Notes: generated from the sequence alone by a model not told the origin. DNA of 10,198 bases from Actinomycetota bacterium (GCA_009726075.1 WLND01000029.1:1-10198), one strand, 5' to 3'. Positions 1-6,028 are shown, numbered from the stretch's first letter. Made by a program: numbers and translations.

Positions 1-180
1 CGACCCGTCGACGGGGATGTGCGAGGAAGGGCCGATGGTGGCGAAATGCCAGTCGGCGGACTCCACCGACCAGTAGGTCCAGTAGCGGTAGGCGGTCTCG
101 GCCCGCGCCACAGGGGCCAGCCCAGCCATCGCCACGAAGGCGGTGACGCAGATGACTGCCGCGCGGGCCGAGGTGCGCAT
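1..180 (-). CDS. Secreted protein, SCO2322-family-like (N-terminal 60 residues only)
   Basis: The reading frame opens with ATG at 180-178 and stays open to the left edge, so only the first 60 residues are present. It begins with a signal peptide: a short Arg-containing head, a hydrophobic core at about residues 8-22 and an Ala-x-Ala cleavage site (VARA followed by ETAYRYW) near residue 27. The mature start is rich in aromatic residues (YRYWTYW, then ADWHFATIGP), and I recognise this as resembling the actinobacterial 'SCO2322 family' of secreted or anchored proteins of unknown function. The start overlaps the stop of the upstream riboswitch-controlled gene by one base (TGATG), so the two are probably translationally coupled and share B12 regulation. 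In related genomes I recall this family beside ECF-type transporter genes, but those would lie outside this window. The export signal is clear; the family name is from memory and moderately sure. Confidence 0.72.
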   Translation of the reverse strand, partial: MRTSARAAVICVTAFVAMAGLAPVARAETAYRYWTYWSVESADWHFATIGPSSHIPVDGS

Positions 181-1253
181 CAGCGCTGGCTGCCCTGAAG
201 GGCGGTGACGAGATTGACGCCGCCGAAGGACGTCGGATTCTTGCCGGTCGCTTCCGCGACCATGAGCAGCAGTCCAAGCGCGGACGGCACCGCGGCGCCG
301 TCCTTCCTCGTGTAGGACGCGACGTTCGTGGCCAGCGTCGATATCGCCTTGGCGACTGCGGCCTTGCCATCCCTGCCGGCTACCAGGCCGAGCACCGACA
401 CCGCGGTTGCGGTGAAGTCCGGGCCGGTGCCGAACGACGAATCGATGGCGCCCTTCGCCACGAGCTGCTTGCTCAGGTAGCTCGAGACCTTCTGCGCGAC
501 CGTGCCGCCGCACGTGGGTGCGGCGGAGAGCCTGCGCGGCCCTGAGACGAGGACCCCTGCCGTGAGGCCGAGCAGGCCCTGCGAGCTCGCCGAGCCGTCC
601 GCCTTTGCGCCCTTCTGGTAGGTCAGCGCTCCTCCGTCAGCAGACCCGCACGGCACGACGAGGGCGGAAAGGTAGCGGCTTCCGGCAACGTAGGAGGGAA
701 CCTTGAAGTTGGGCGCCTGGGTCATGAGGGCTGCGAGAGCCAGCCCTGTGGAGTTCGCATCCGACGTGCTGCCAGGGAAGTACGGCCAGCCGCCGTCCTT
801 GAGTTGCTGTTTGGCAAGCCAGCCCTCGGCCTTGTCGCTCGCTGCGGCGACCCGGGCCTTCAGCGCGGCCGGCACCGCATTCGTCCTGTTGAGGGCGGCG
901 AATGCCGAGACGGCTGCTGACGCCGAGTTCGTATCGGGGCCGGTGGCAGCGTCGGGATCGCTCGGCCCGCAGGGTACGGCTCGGTCCGCTCGATAGGACT
1001 GGAAGGCCCCGTCCGCGCATTGCTGGTCGAGCAGCCAGGTGACCGCTGCAGCACTGGGCTTCACACCGGCGGACGTAAGCCCGATGATTGCGAGCGACTG
1101 GCGAAAGACGCCGTCGTAGGTCGGATCGGCGCCCCCGAACAGGCCGACGTCGCTCGACGGAGCTGCGCTCGCGGGTACTTGGGCGACGATGCCGAAGACG
1201 AGTGCGCCTGCCGCGGCGCCGGCGGCGAATCTCTTGAGGGTGGTGCCGGTCAT
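180..1253 (-). CDS. Secreted prenyltransferase/squalene-oxidase-repeat protein, candidate B12 capture protein
   Basis: Predicted exported protein of 357 residues. ATG at 1253 is preferred over the in-frame ATG at 1268 because AGAAGGA lies five bases before it (1265-1259), while the longer start has no good ribosome binding site. A signal peptide covers residues 1-30 (ASA before APSSD). The mature part carries alpha/alpha-barrel repeats of the terpene-cyclase/prenyltransferase type: WLLDQQCADGAF near 73-84 followed by TNSASAAVSAFAAL, the best copy WLAKQQLKDGGW near 145-156 followed by STGLALAAL, then weaker copies (SSQGLLGL near 223-230, FTATAVSVLGL near 280-290, ALGLLL near 325-330). Four cysteines (79, 95, 202, 248) could form two disulfides. 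I see no prenyltransferase or cyclase active-site motif such as DxDD. Human transcobalamin and intrinsic factor use the same barrel type to bind cobalamin. The B12 riboswitch upstream supports a role in B12 capture, but this is inferred. Confidence 0.85.
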   Translation of the reverse strand: MTGTTLKRFAAGAAAGALVFGIVAQVPASAAPSSDVGLFGGADPTYDGVFRQSLAIIGLTSAGVKPSAAAVTWLLDQQCADGAFQSYRADRAVPCGPSDPDAATGPDTNSASAAVSAFAALNRTNAVPAALKARVAAASDKAEGWLAKQQLKDGGWPYFPGSTSDANSTGLALAALMTQAPNFKVPSYVAGSRYLSALVVPCGSADGGALTYQKGAKADGSASSQGLLGLTAGVLVSGPRRLSAAPTCGGTVAQKVSSYLSKQLVAKGAIDSSFGTGPDFTATAVSVLGLVAGRDGKAAVAKAISTLATNVASYTRKDGAAVPSALGLLLMVAEATGKNPTSFGGVNLVTALQGSQR

Positions 1254-1330
1254 GGTTGTCCTTCTCATGGGAGCGGTTCAGGACGAATGCCCGTGAAACC
1301 TCCGAAAGAACACCCCTCGCGCGCAGCCGC

Positions 1331-1344
1331 TGGCATGGATGCCA
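1331..1344. repeat. Short inverted repeat in the riboswitch leader
   Basis: TGGCAT and ATGCCA are separated by two bases in the leader between the expression platform and the start codon. It could be a small leader hairpin or a protein-binding palindrome. It is too short to interpret further. Confidence 0.3.
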
Positions 1345-1360
1345 ATGACTGAATGCAAGG

Positions 1361-1411
1361 GGAGACCGGGAGTGACCCGGGCTCCGTGCCGTTACCTCGA
1401 CGGTTGGAGCC
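1361..1411 (-). promoter_or_regulatory. Probable riboswitch expression platform (two competing hairpins)
   Basis: Just 3' of the aptamer, GGCTCC (1411-1406) can pair with GGAGCC (1385-1380), enclosing CCGT/ACGG. The same GGAGCC is the left arm of a second, stronger hairpin: GGAG + CCGGG (1385-1376), loop TCACT, CCCGG + CTCC (1370-1361), with one mismatch. The two structures are mutually exclusive, as expected of a switch. The second hairpin is followed by CCTTGC rather than a U-run, so if it is a terminator it is a high-GC type with little U tract. The ribosome binding site is about 100 nt further downstream, which makes transcriptional control somewhat more likely than direct sequestration. 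The pairings are read from sequence; the mechanism is inferred. Confidence 0.55.
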
Positions 1412-1510
1412 GCTCGCGACCGCCAGGTATTCCGACTCGTCCTTGCGGACTCACGGTTGCGGGACAGCGCCGGATTCGCACCGGTCTTCCCCTGGATTCG
1501 ATCGCGTGGA
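1405..1510 (-). ncRNA. Cobalamin riboswitch aptamer
   Basis: Read on the minus strand, the segment has the conserved cobalamin-riboswitch string in order: CCAGGGGAAGACCGG, TGCGAATCCGGCGC, TGTCCCGCAACCGTGA, a short hairpin GTCC-GCAA-GGAC, then a B12-box match GAGTCGGAATACCTGG (about 1438-1423). Closing helices are visible: CGCGA (1506-1502) pairs with TCGCG (1419-1415), and CCAGG (1495-1491) pairs with CCTGG (1427-1423). The CCGG..CCGG and GGGGA..TCCC pairings of the core are also present. The peripheral part between the ACCGTGA element and the B12 box is only about 14 nt, a compact form. It lies about 150 nt upstream of the secreted repeat-protein gene on the same strand and should repress that operon when cobalamin is plentiful. 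The aptamer class is near certain; the exact ends are approximate. Confidence 0.94.
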
Positions 1511-1525
1511 TGAAGTTGTAGCGCG

Positions 1526-1554
1526 ATCCGACCACGTTCGGGCCGGCATGTCAA
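1526..1554 (-). promoter_or_regulatory. Candidate promoter of the B12 riboswitch operon
   Basis: On the minus strand a perfect -35 hexamer TTGACA (1554-1549) is followed after 17 bases by TCGGAT (1531-1526), a weak -10. Transcription would begin near 1519, just upstream of the aptamer's closing helix. A competing -10, TACAAC (1520-1515), would start RNA near 1508, almost at the first paired base of the aptamer, but has no good -35. Confidence 0.45.
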
Positions 1555-1599
1555 AGGAGAACAGGGTTCCTAGGGGGCGCGAGCCTGGCTGCTGCCGCC

Positions 1600-1605
1600 T
1601 AGGGT
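1600..1605 (+). promoter_or_regulatory. -10 box for a probably leaderless aldo/keto reductase mRNA
   Basis: TAGGGT ends six bases before the ATG at 1612, the spacing at which transcription starts on or next to the start codon, as in many actinobacterial leaderless mRNAs. No -35 hexamer is evident. The AGGG inside this box could otherwise serve as a weak Shine-Dalgarno, about eight bases from the ATG. Confidence 0.45.
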
Positions 1606-1611
1606 TCGATC

Positions 1612-2610
1612 ATGCAGCATCGCCATCTGGGCCGCAGCGGCCTGCTCGTCAGCGAGATCACCTACGGCAACTGGATCACCCATGCGTCGCAGATCGACGA
1701 GGACACCGCGCGGGCAACGGTGCACGCGGCCCTCGACGCGGGCATCACGACCTTCGACACCGCCGATGTCTACGCAGGCACGTTGGCAGAGGAGGTCCTG
1801 GGCCGGGCGCTGGCCGGGCAGCGCCGCGAGGGCCTCGAGGTTCTGACCAAGGTCTACTTCCCGACCGGGCCCGGGGTCAATGACCGTGGGCTCTCGCGCA
1901 AGCACATCATGGAGTCGATAGACGGGTCACTGCGCCGACTGCAGACCGACTACGTCGACCTCTACCAGGCCCACCGCTACGACTACTTCACGCCGCTCGA
2001 CGAGACGCTCCGCGCGTTCGACGATCTCGTGCGCTCGGGCAAGGTGCTCTACGTGGGGGTCTCCGAGTGGACGGCCGAGCAAATCCGCGCCGCCGTGGCA
2101 ATCGCCGCAGACATGGGGTTCGACCGTCTCGTCGCCAACCAGCCGCAGTACTCGATGCTCTGGCGCATCATCGAGGCTGAGGTCGTGCCGGCCTGCGAGG
2201 AGCTGGGCGTTGGTCAGATCGTGTGGTCGCCCGTCGCCCAGGGCGTGCTTACGGGCAAGTACCTGCCCGGCGCAGCGGCGCCGGCCGGGAGCAGGGCCCT
2301 CGGGCCCGAGCCTGGCAGCCTCGAGGCCCGGTTCCTCAACGACGAGGTCCTGAACTCGGTGCAGGGGGTGCTGCCGATCGCGGCCGACCTTGGCCTGACC
2401 CCGGCTCAGCTGGCCATCGCCTGGGTGCTGCAGAACCCGAATGTGTCGTCCGCGATCATCGGAGCCTCAAACCCGCGCCAGATCGACGACAACGTGAAGG
2501 CGTCCGGAGTCGTCCTCCCGATCGACGCGATGGAGGCCATCGACGCAGCGCTCGGGGGCATCGTCCAGACTGATCCAAGCCTGACCATGTCGCCGAACCC
2601 ACGGCCCTAG
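1612..2610 (+). CDS. Aldo/keto reductase (Kv-beta/YghZ-like)
   Basis: Soluble NADPH-dependent oxidoreductase of 332 residues, usual length for the family, expected to reduce aldehydes or ketones to alcohols in the cytoplasm. The full catalytic tetrad is present: Asp49 and Tyr54 (FDTADVY), Lys80 (VLTK) and His121 (YQAH). The opening HRHLGRSGLLVS is typical. NADPH-binding elements follow in the C-terminal half: SPVAQGVLTGKY at 206-217 and IIGASNPRQIDDN at 282-293. The sequence style (VGVSEW, NQPQYSMLWR) places it nearest the voltage-gated potassium channel beta-subunit/YghZ branch. The physiological substrate cannot be told from sequence. It is divergent from the B12 operon. A small conserved protein follows 41 bases downstream on the same strand and may be cotranscribed. 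Confidence 0.94.
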   Translation: MQHRHLGRSGLLVSEITYGNWITHASQIDEDTARATVHAALDAGITTFDTADVYAGTLAEEVLGRALAGQRREGLEVLTKVYFPTGPGVNDRGLSRKHIMESIDGSLRRLQTDYVDLYQAHRYDYFTPLDETLRAFDDLVRSGKVLYVGVSEWTAEQIRAAVAIAADMGFDRLVANQPQYSMLWRIIEAEVVPACEELGVGQIVWSPVAQGVLTGKYLPGAAAPAGSRALGPEPGSLEARFLNDEVLNSVQGVLPIAADLGLTPAQLAIAWVLQNPNVSSAIIGASNPRQIDDNVKASGVVLPIDAMEAIDAALGGIVQTDPSLTMSPNPRP

Positions 2611-2651
2611 GCCAACCGGCGATGGCGACCCCCACGATGAATGGAGCACCG

Positions 2652-2864
2652 ATGCAGTGGACCTGGCGGTACGAGAAGGCCGATGGCAGCGTGGTGTCGC
2701 CGGTGCCCGAGGCGGCGGTAACGTCCGGGTTCCCGTCGCAGGCGGAGGCGGAGTCGTGGATCGGCGAATCGTGGCGTGCGTTGCTTGACGCCGGGGTAGA
2801 GCAGGTCACGTTGCTCGATGGCGACCGAGTCGTCTACGGCCCAATGGGCCTAGAACCGGCCTAA
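2652..2864 (+). CDS. Small conserved actinobacterial protein, function unknown
   Basis: A 70-residue protein starting with MQWTWRYEKADGS and ending YGPMGLEPA. A longer frame opens at 2622, but ATG at 2652 is chosen because GGAG (2643-2646) lies five bases before it and the MQW start fits the recognisable family. It has no signal peptide or membrane helix. An acidic, Trp-containing middle (FPSQAEAESWIGESWRALL, residues 27-45) looks helical and is followed by a short beta-like stretch (EQVTLLDGDRVVYGPM). I recognise the pattern from uncharacterised small proteins common in actinobacteria, but no function is known to me. It follows the aldo/keto reductase closely. The stop codon abuts a repeat element. 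Confidence 0.78.
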   Translation: MQWTWRYEKADGSVVSPVPEAAVTSGFPSQAEAESWIGESWRALLDAGVEQVTLLDGDRVVYGPMGLEPA

Positions 2865-3099
2865 CCCACCCCCCCGGTCATTTCATCCGGATTCGGGGTC
2901 GGATGCAGGAATCCAGCCCCGGTGGGCCCTCATTCGCGCACCTGGCCCGGAATCCGGATGAAATGACCAGGGGGCGCTTCGGCTTCAGTCGAACTGTTGG
3001 GCGCAGGTCCCTTGGGTGAGATGAATCAATACGGACGTCACAGCGTCCGATTCGTGCGACTGGCCCGGAATCCGGACGAAATGACCGGGTGGGGTGGGC
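2865..3099. repeat. 235-bp element with inverted ends and an internal third repeat copy
   Basis: The element fills the gap between two convergent stop codons exactly. Its left end is CCCACCCCCCC followed by GGTCATTTCATCCGGATTC (2876-2894). Its right end is the near-perfect inverse, GAATCCGGACGAAATGACC (3068-3086) followed by GGGTGGGGTGGG, giving terminal inverted repeats of about 30 bp with one core mismatch and one gap. A third copy (2950-2968) is a perfect 19-bp inverse of the left copy. The second and third copies extend into a 40-nt direct repeat (2932-2971 and 3050-3089) matching at 35 of 40 positions. I see no coding sequence inside. It could be a non-autonomous MITE/REP-like element or a decayed tandem of bidirectional terminator hairpins. 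Confidence 0.82.
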
Positions 3100-3687
3100 C
3101 TAGGACTTGGGGGCGCCGCCGCGCTTGACGCGCGGGGGTGGCAGGCGCAGTCGCCGCAACTGCAGGGTGCGCAGTGATGCATAGAGCAAGAGGCCCTTGC
3201 GATCCTTCGCGTCCGGGAACTGCTTCTTACTCCGCATGCTCAATTGGACGAGCAGGACGATCATGTCGACAGCGATCATGGCGGTGAAGGCGAAGAAGCC
3301 GATGGAGACCCAGGTCTGAACCACCTGCTGCTTGATGAAGCCGAGCAGGAGCACGCCGACTGCCACGAAGATGAAGACCTCGGCCAGGGTGAACCGTGCA
3401 TCGACGAAGTCGCGGGCGAACGACCTCGCCGGCCCGCGGTCGCGAACAGGCATATAACGCTCGTCGCCGGCCATCATGCCCTTGCGCTGGCGATCGCGTG
3501 CCTCTCGATCGCGCTCACGAGTCGCCTTCTTGGCGCCCTTCGCGTCCTTCGGGATCTTGATGTTCTGCTTGCGCGCCGCCTCAGCCTCCCGGCGTGACGG
3601 CGTAGGCCGGCCCTTGCCGCCCTCGTGATCGGCCTCGGGGAGCGAGGGGGGAGTCTGGGCTGAGGTCTTGTCGCTGCGTCCGAACAC
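3100..3687 (-). CDS. DUF3043 family membrane protein
   Basis: A 195-residue inner-membrane protein recognised as DUF3043, an actinobacterial family of unknown function. Order of parts: a charged N-terminal region with the family-typical KGRPTPSRREAEAARK (25-40) and a Lys/Arg-rich stretch to about 70; the conserved block GDERYMPVRDRGPARSF (74-90) and ARDFVDAR (91-98); a first membrane helix near 101-118 and a second near 124-150; and a basic tail ending in PPPRVKRGGAPKS. The start is GTG at 3687-3685; a purine-rich AAGGGGAAG and a nearer AGG precede it, so initiation is plausible but not strong. It is divergent from pspA and convergent with the aldo/keto reductase pair. The membrane topology hints at an envelope role, which is inference only. 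Confidence 0.93.
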   Translation of the reverse strand: MFGRSDKTSAQTPPSLPEADHEGGKGRPTPSRREAEAARKQNIKIPKDAKGAKKATRERDREARDRQRKGMMAGDERYMPVRDRGPARSFARDFVDARFTLAEVFIFVAVGVLLLGFIKQQVVQTWVSIGFFAFTAMIAVDMIVLLVQLSMRSKKQFPDAKDRKGLLLYASLRTLQLRRLRLPPPRVKRGGAPKS

Positions 3688-3740
3688 GTGTGGAGCCTAC
3701 TTCCCCTTGAGGCCATGGCGGACGCGACTGCCGTACGCCG

Positions 3741-3769
3741 TCGTCAGGAGGCCAAACACCCTCTAGGGT
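3741..3769 (+). promoter_or_regulatory. Candidate pspA operon promoter
   Basis: TCGTCA (3741-3746), a four-of-six match to TTGACA, is spaced 17 bases from TAGGGT (3764-3769). Transcription would start near 3776, giving a leader of about 30 nt with a strong ribosome binding site (GAGGGAGAG, 3792-3800) before the ATG at 3806. The -10 lies in a palindrome, ACCCT-CT-AGGGT (3758-3769), which could bind a regulator or serve the divergent DUF3043 gene. I do not see a sigma-E-type promoter. Confidence 0.5.
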
Positions 3770-3805
3770 TAATTCAACACTGGCTGTCACAGAGGGAGAG
3801 CGGCA

Positions 3806-4534
3806 ATGGGACTCATGCAACGATTCACGATGATCTTCAAGTCCAAGGCGAACAAGGCGCTGGACGCCGCCGAGGACCCGCGGGAGATTCTGGACTACTC
3901 GTACGAGAAGCAGATGGAACTGCTCCAGAAGGTTCGCCGCGGCGTTGCCGACGTGGCGACGAGCCGCAAGCGACTCGAACTCCAGATCCAGACGATCGAC
4001 CAGCAGAGCGCCAAGCTCGACGAGCAGGCCCGCGCGGCCCTCGCCGGAGGCCGCGAGGACCTCGCGCGCGAGGCCCTGACCCGCGCCAGCGGCCTACGCC
4101 AGCAGCTCGCAGACCTGCAGGCCCAGCTCGCCACCCTTCAGGCGCAGGAGGAGAAGCTCACCGCGTCGGCGCAGCAGCTTCAGACCAAGGTCGAGGCGTT
4201 CCGCACCAAGAAGGAGACGCTGAAGGCGACCTACTCTGCAGCCGAGGCGCAGACGAAGATCAACGAGGCGTACGCAGGGATCTCCTCCGAGCTCGGTGAT
4301 GTCGGCCTCGCCGTATCGCGCGCGGAGGATAAGACGGCACAGATGCAGGCTCGCGCCAGCGCCATCGACGAGCTGGTCTCCTCCGGTGCGCTCGAGGATG
4401 TCTCGGGTCTGGGCAAGGACAGCATCACCGCGGAACTCGAGGCAATGGCAAGCGAGCAGGACGTCAACGCGCAGCTCGCGAAAATGAAGCTTGAGCTCGG
4501 CTCTGGTGGATCGCCCGAGGCGATCAAGGGCTGA
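3806..4534 (+). CDS. pspA: PspA/IM30 phage-shock protein A
   Basis: A 242-residue member of the PspA/IM30/Vipp1 family, an ESCRT-III-like peripheral protein that assembles on the inner face of a stressed cytoplasmic membrane and helps maintain its integrity. Residues 1-20 form the expected amphipathic membrane-binding helix (MGLMQRF, then FKSKANKALD), followed by the EDPREILDYSYEKQ signature at 23-36. A long Ala/Gln/Glu/Lys-rich coiled coil then runs to about residue 190, with no membrane span. Length and order are normal for an actinobacterial PspA. The strong site GAGGGAGAG fixes the start. It is the first gene of a tight operon with a membrane protease and PspAB. No PspF or PspBC is visible, consistent with actinobacteria using other Psp regulators. 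Confidence 0.95.
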   Translation: MGLMQRFTMIFKSKANKALDAAEDPREILDYSYEKQMELLQKVRRGVADVATSRKRLELQIQTIDQQSAKLDEQARAALAGGREDLAREALTRASGLRQQLADLQAQLATLQAQEEKLTASAQQLQTKVEAFRTKKETLKATYSAAEAQTKINEAYAGISSELGDVGLAVSRAEDKTAQMQARASAIDELVSSGALEDVSGLGKDSITAELEAMASEQDVNAQLAKMKLELGSGGSPEAIKG

Positions 4535-4540
4535 TTGCCC

Positions 4541-5446
4541 ATGGCTCGCACGAGGTACGGCGCCGATCGGGGCCTGACTATCCGGATGATCGCGACGATC
4601 TCCGGACTCGGGATCCTCTACGTCATTCTGGCGGCGGTGCTGTACTCCGTGGGATTCGATGCCGTGTTCGTCATCGGCATCAGTGGCGCGCTGCTGCTGG
4701 GCCAGTGGTGGTTCTCGGACTCCCTGGCCCTCGCAGCCTCGCGGGCGGTGATCGTCACGCCCGAGCAGGCTCCGCAATTACATGCCGTCGTCGACCGGCT
4801 GTGCGCGCTCGCCGATATGGACAAGCCGCGGGTGGGCATCGCTGATACCGATGTGCCGAACGCCTTCGCCACCGGACGCAGCCACAAGCGATCGGTCGTC
4901 GTCGTGACCACCGGGCTCCTCCGCCGCCTCGATCAAGAGGAACTCGAGGGCGTGCTCGCGCACGAGCTCTCCCACGTGGCCCACCGCGACGTCACGGTGA
5001 TGACCATCGCGTCCTTCACCGCGATTCTTGCGGGGTTCATCGCGCGCACGGCGATGTGGGGATCGATGGGACGCGACCGACGAGATCAGAATGCCGCCAT
5101 CGTGTTCATTGTCGTCACACTCGTGAGCCTCGTCGTCTACGCAGTGTCCTTCCTCCTCATCCGAGCCCTGTCGCGTTACCGTGAACTTGGGGCCGATCGT
5201 GGGGCAGCGCTGATTACCGGTCGTCCGACCGCTCTGGCTCGGGCCCTGCAGAAGATCTCCGGCGACATGGCGCAGATTCCGAACCGCGACCTGCGCGCGA
5301 TGCAGCCAGTGAGCGCTTTTGCCTTCTTTCCCGCGCTCGGCGGAGGCCGGGGGTTCAGCCTCGAAGGCATGCTCGCCACTCACCCCTCCCTCGACAGGCG
5401 CCTGGGCCAGCTTGCCCGCATCTCAGCCGAGCTCGGCGATCGCTGA
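4541..5446 (+). CDS. htpX: M48 family membrane zinc metalloprotease (HtpX-like)
   Basis: A 301-residue integral membrane protease, expected to degrade misfolded membrane proteins. ATG at 4541 is preferred over an in-frame TTG at 4535 because MARTRYGADRGL is the usual family start; AAGGG (4526-4530) lies inside the end of pspA. Two N-terminal membrane helices (about 17-38 and 43-58) precede the cytoplasmic zinc site HELSH (141-145) in LAHELSHVAHRD. Two further membrane segments follow near 155-172 and 186-208, then RELGADRGAALITG, whose Glu215 is the expected third zinc ligand. All catalytic residues are present. It lies six bases after pspA and six before pspAB, so the three are almost certainly cotranscribed, linking membrane protein turnover to PspA's membrane protection. 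The symbol reflects family membership, not proven orthology to E. coli HtpX. Confidence 0.93.
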   Translation: MARTRYGADRGLTIRMIATISGLGILYVILAAVLYSVGFDAVFVIGISGALLLGQWWFSDSLALAASRAVIVTPEQAPQLHAVVDRLCALADMDKPRVGIADTDVPNAFATGRSHKRSVVVVTTGLLRRLDQEELEGVLAHELSHVAHRDVTVMTIASFTAILAGFIARTAMWGSMGRDRRDQNAAIVFIVVTLVSLVVYAVSFLLIRALSRYRELGADRGAALITGRPTALARALQKISGDMAQIPNRDLRAMQPVSAFAFFPALGGGRGFSLEGMLATHPSLDRRLGQLARISAELGDR

Positions 5447-5452
5447 TCGATC

Positions 5453-6028
5453 ATGGGATTCATGGATTCGCTCCTGGGCCGGCGCAAGGCTGTTCAGCCC
5501 AACCTCGATGCGCTCTTCGCCCTGCCGTCGGCTGCGATCACGCTCCAGGTCGACCTCGACATGCTTGCGACCGGACGGGGCTCCGTCGCCTTCAGGGCGC
5601 CTGAGGGACGAGCCTTCGCCGATGTGCAAGCGGAGGTGCAGCAGCTCCTCGATGCCGACGGCGGACCTCCGGTTGAGCTCATCGGCGATGAGTACGGCTT
5701 CACGTGGATCCTCGTTCGAACCGACCCTGTCGACCTATCCGGAGTCGTGACGGACCTCCATGCGGTGAACTCGTCGCTGCTCGCGGCAGGTTTCGGCCCG
5801 CAGTTGCTGTGCTCTCTCGTCTCATTCCGTGACCCCGACGACCGTGCGGTCGCGATGGTCTACCTGTTCAAGCGCGGCACGTTCTACCCGTTCGCCCCCG
5901 AGCGGGGTGCTGGTGAGCGCCGCGACAATGTGCTTGAGATCCGGATCCGCGACATGCTGGCCAAGGAACTCCCGGTCGAACCTGACGTGTCGCGCTGGTT
6001 CGCGGTCTGGGGTGCTCCGGGGCTCTAG
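5453..6028 (+). CDS. pspAB: PspA-associated protein PspAB
   Basis: A 191-residue soluble protein recognised as the actinobacterial PspA-associated family PspAB, whose molecular role is not established. It opens MGFMDSLLGRRKAVQPNLDALFALPSA-like, with the family-typical short helix then LDALFALPSA (18-27). A two-lobed alpha/beta body includes YGFTWILVRT (81-90), a hydrophobic SLVSF near 121-125, and VYLFKRGTFYPFAP (136-149). It ends with a Trp-containing VSRWFAVWGAPGL. No signal peptide or membrane helix is seen. No strong ribosome binding site precedes the ATG at 5453, so translational coupling to htpX is likely; a second Met at residue 4 is a less likely start. The position directly behind pspA-htpX supports the name. 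Its stop is six bases from the stop of the oppositely oriented nadA. Confidence 0.9.
   Translation: MGFMDSLLGRRKAVQPNLDALFALPSAAITLQVDLDMLATGRGSVAFRAPEGRAFADVQAEVQQLLDADGGPPVELIGDEYGFTWILVRTDPVDLSGVVTDLHAVNSSLLAAGFGPQLLCSLVSFRDPDDRAVAMVYLFKRGTFYPFAPERGAGERRDNVLEIRIRDMLAKELPVEPDVSRWFAVWGAPGL

Noticed and set aside
1..1253. The secreted repeat protein as a true squalene/terpene cyclase or prenyltransferase
   Set aside because: Only the structural repeats are recognisable. It is exported and under a B12 riboswitch, and I see no DxDD-type acid motif or prenyltransferase zinc-site pattern.
637..1554. Minus-strand open frame of about 305 codons overlapping the secreted repeat protein and the riboswitch
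   Set aside because: It lies in another frame of the same strand as the signal-peptide protein, is Arg-rich as expected of a shifted high-GC frame, and covers the riboswitch RNA. No recognisable protein pattern.
2875..3089. Three similar repeats resembling a minimal CRISPR array
   Set aside because: One copy is inverted, spacing is uneven (about 55 and 100 bases), the copies vary and no cas gene is nearby. A two-ended repeat element fits better.
4535..4540. TTG start for htpX two codons upstream of the ATG
   Set aside because: The ATG at 4541 gives the family-typical N-terminus, and TTG starts are much rarer.
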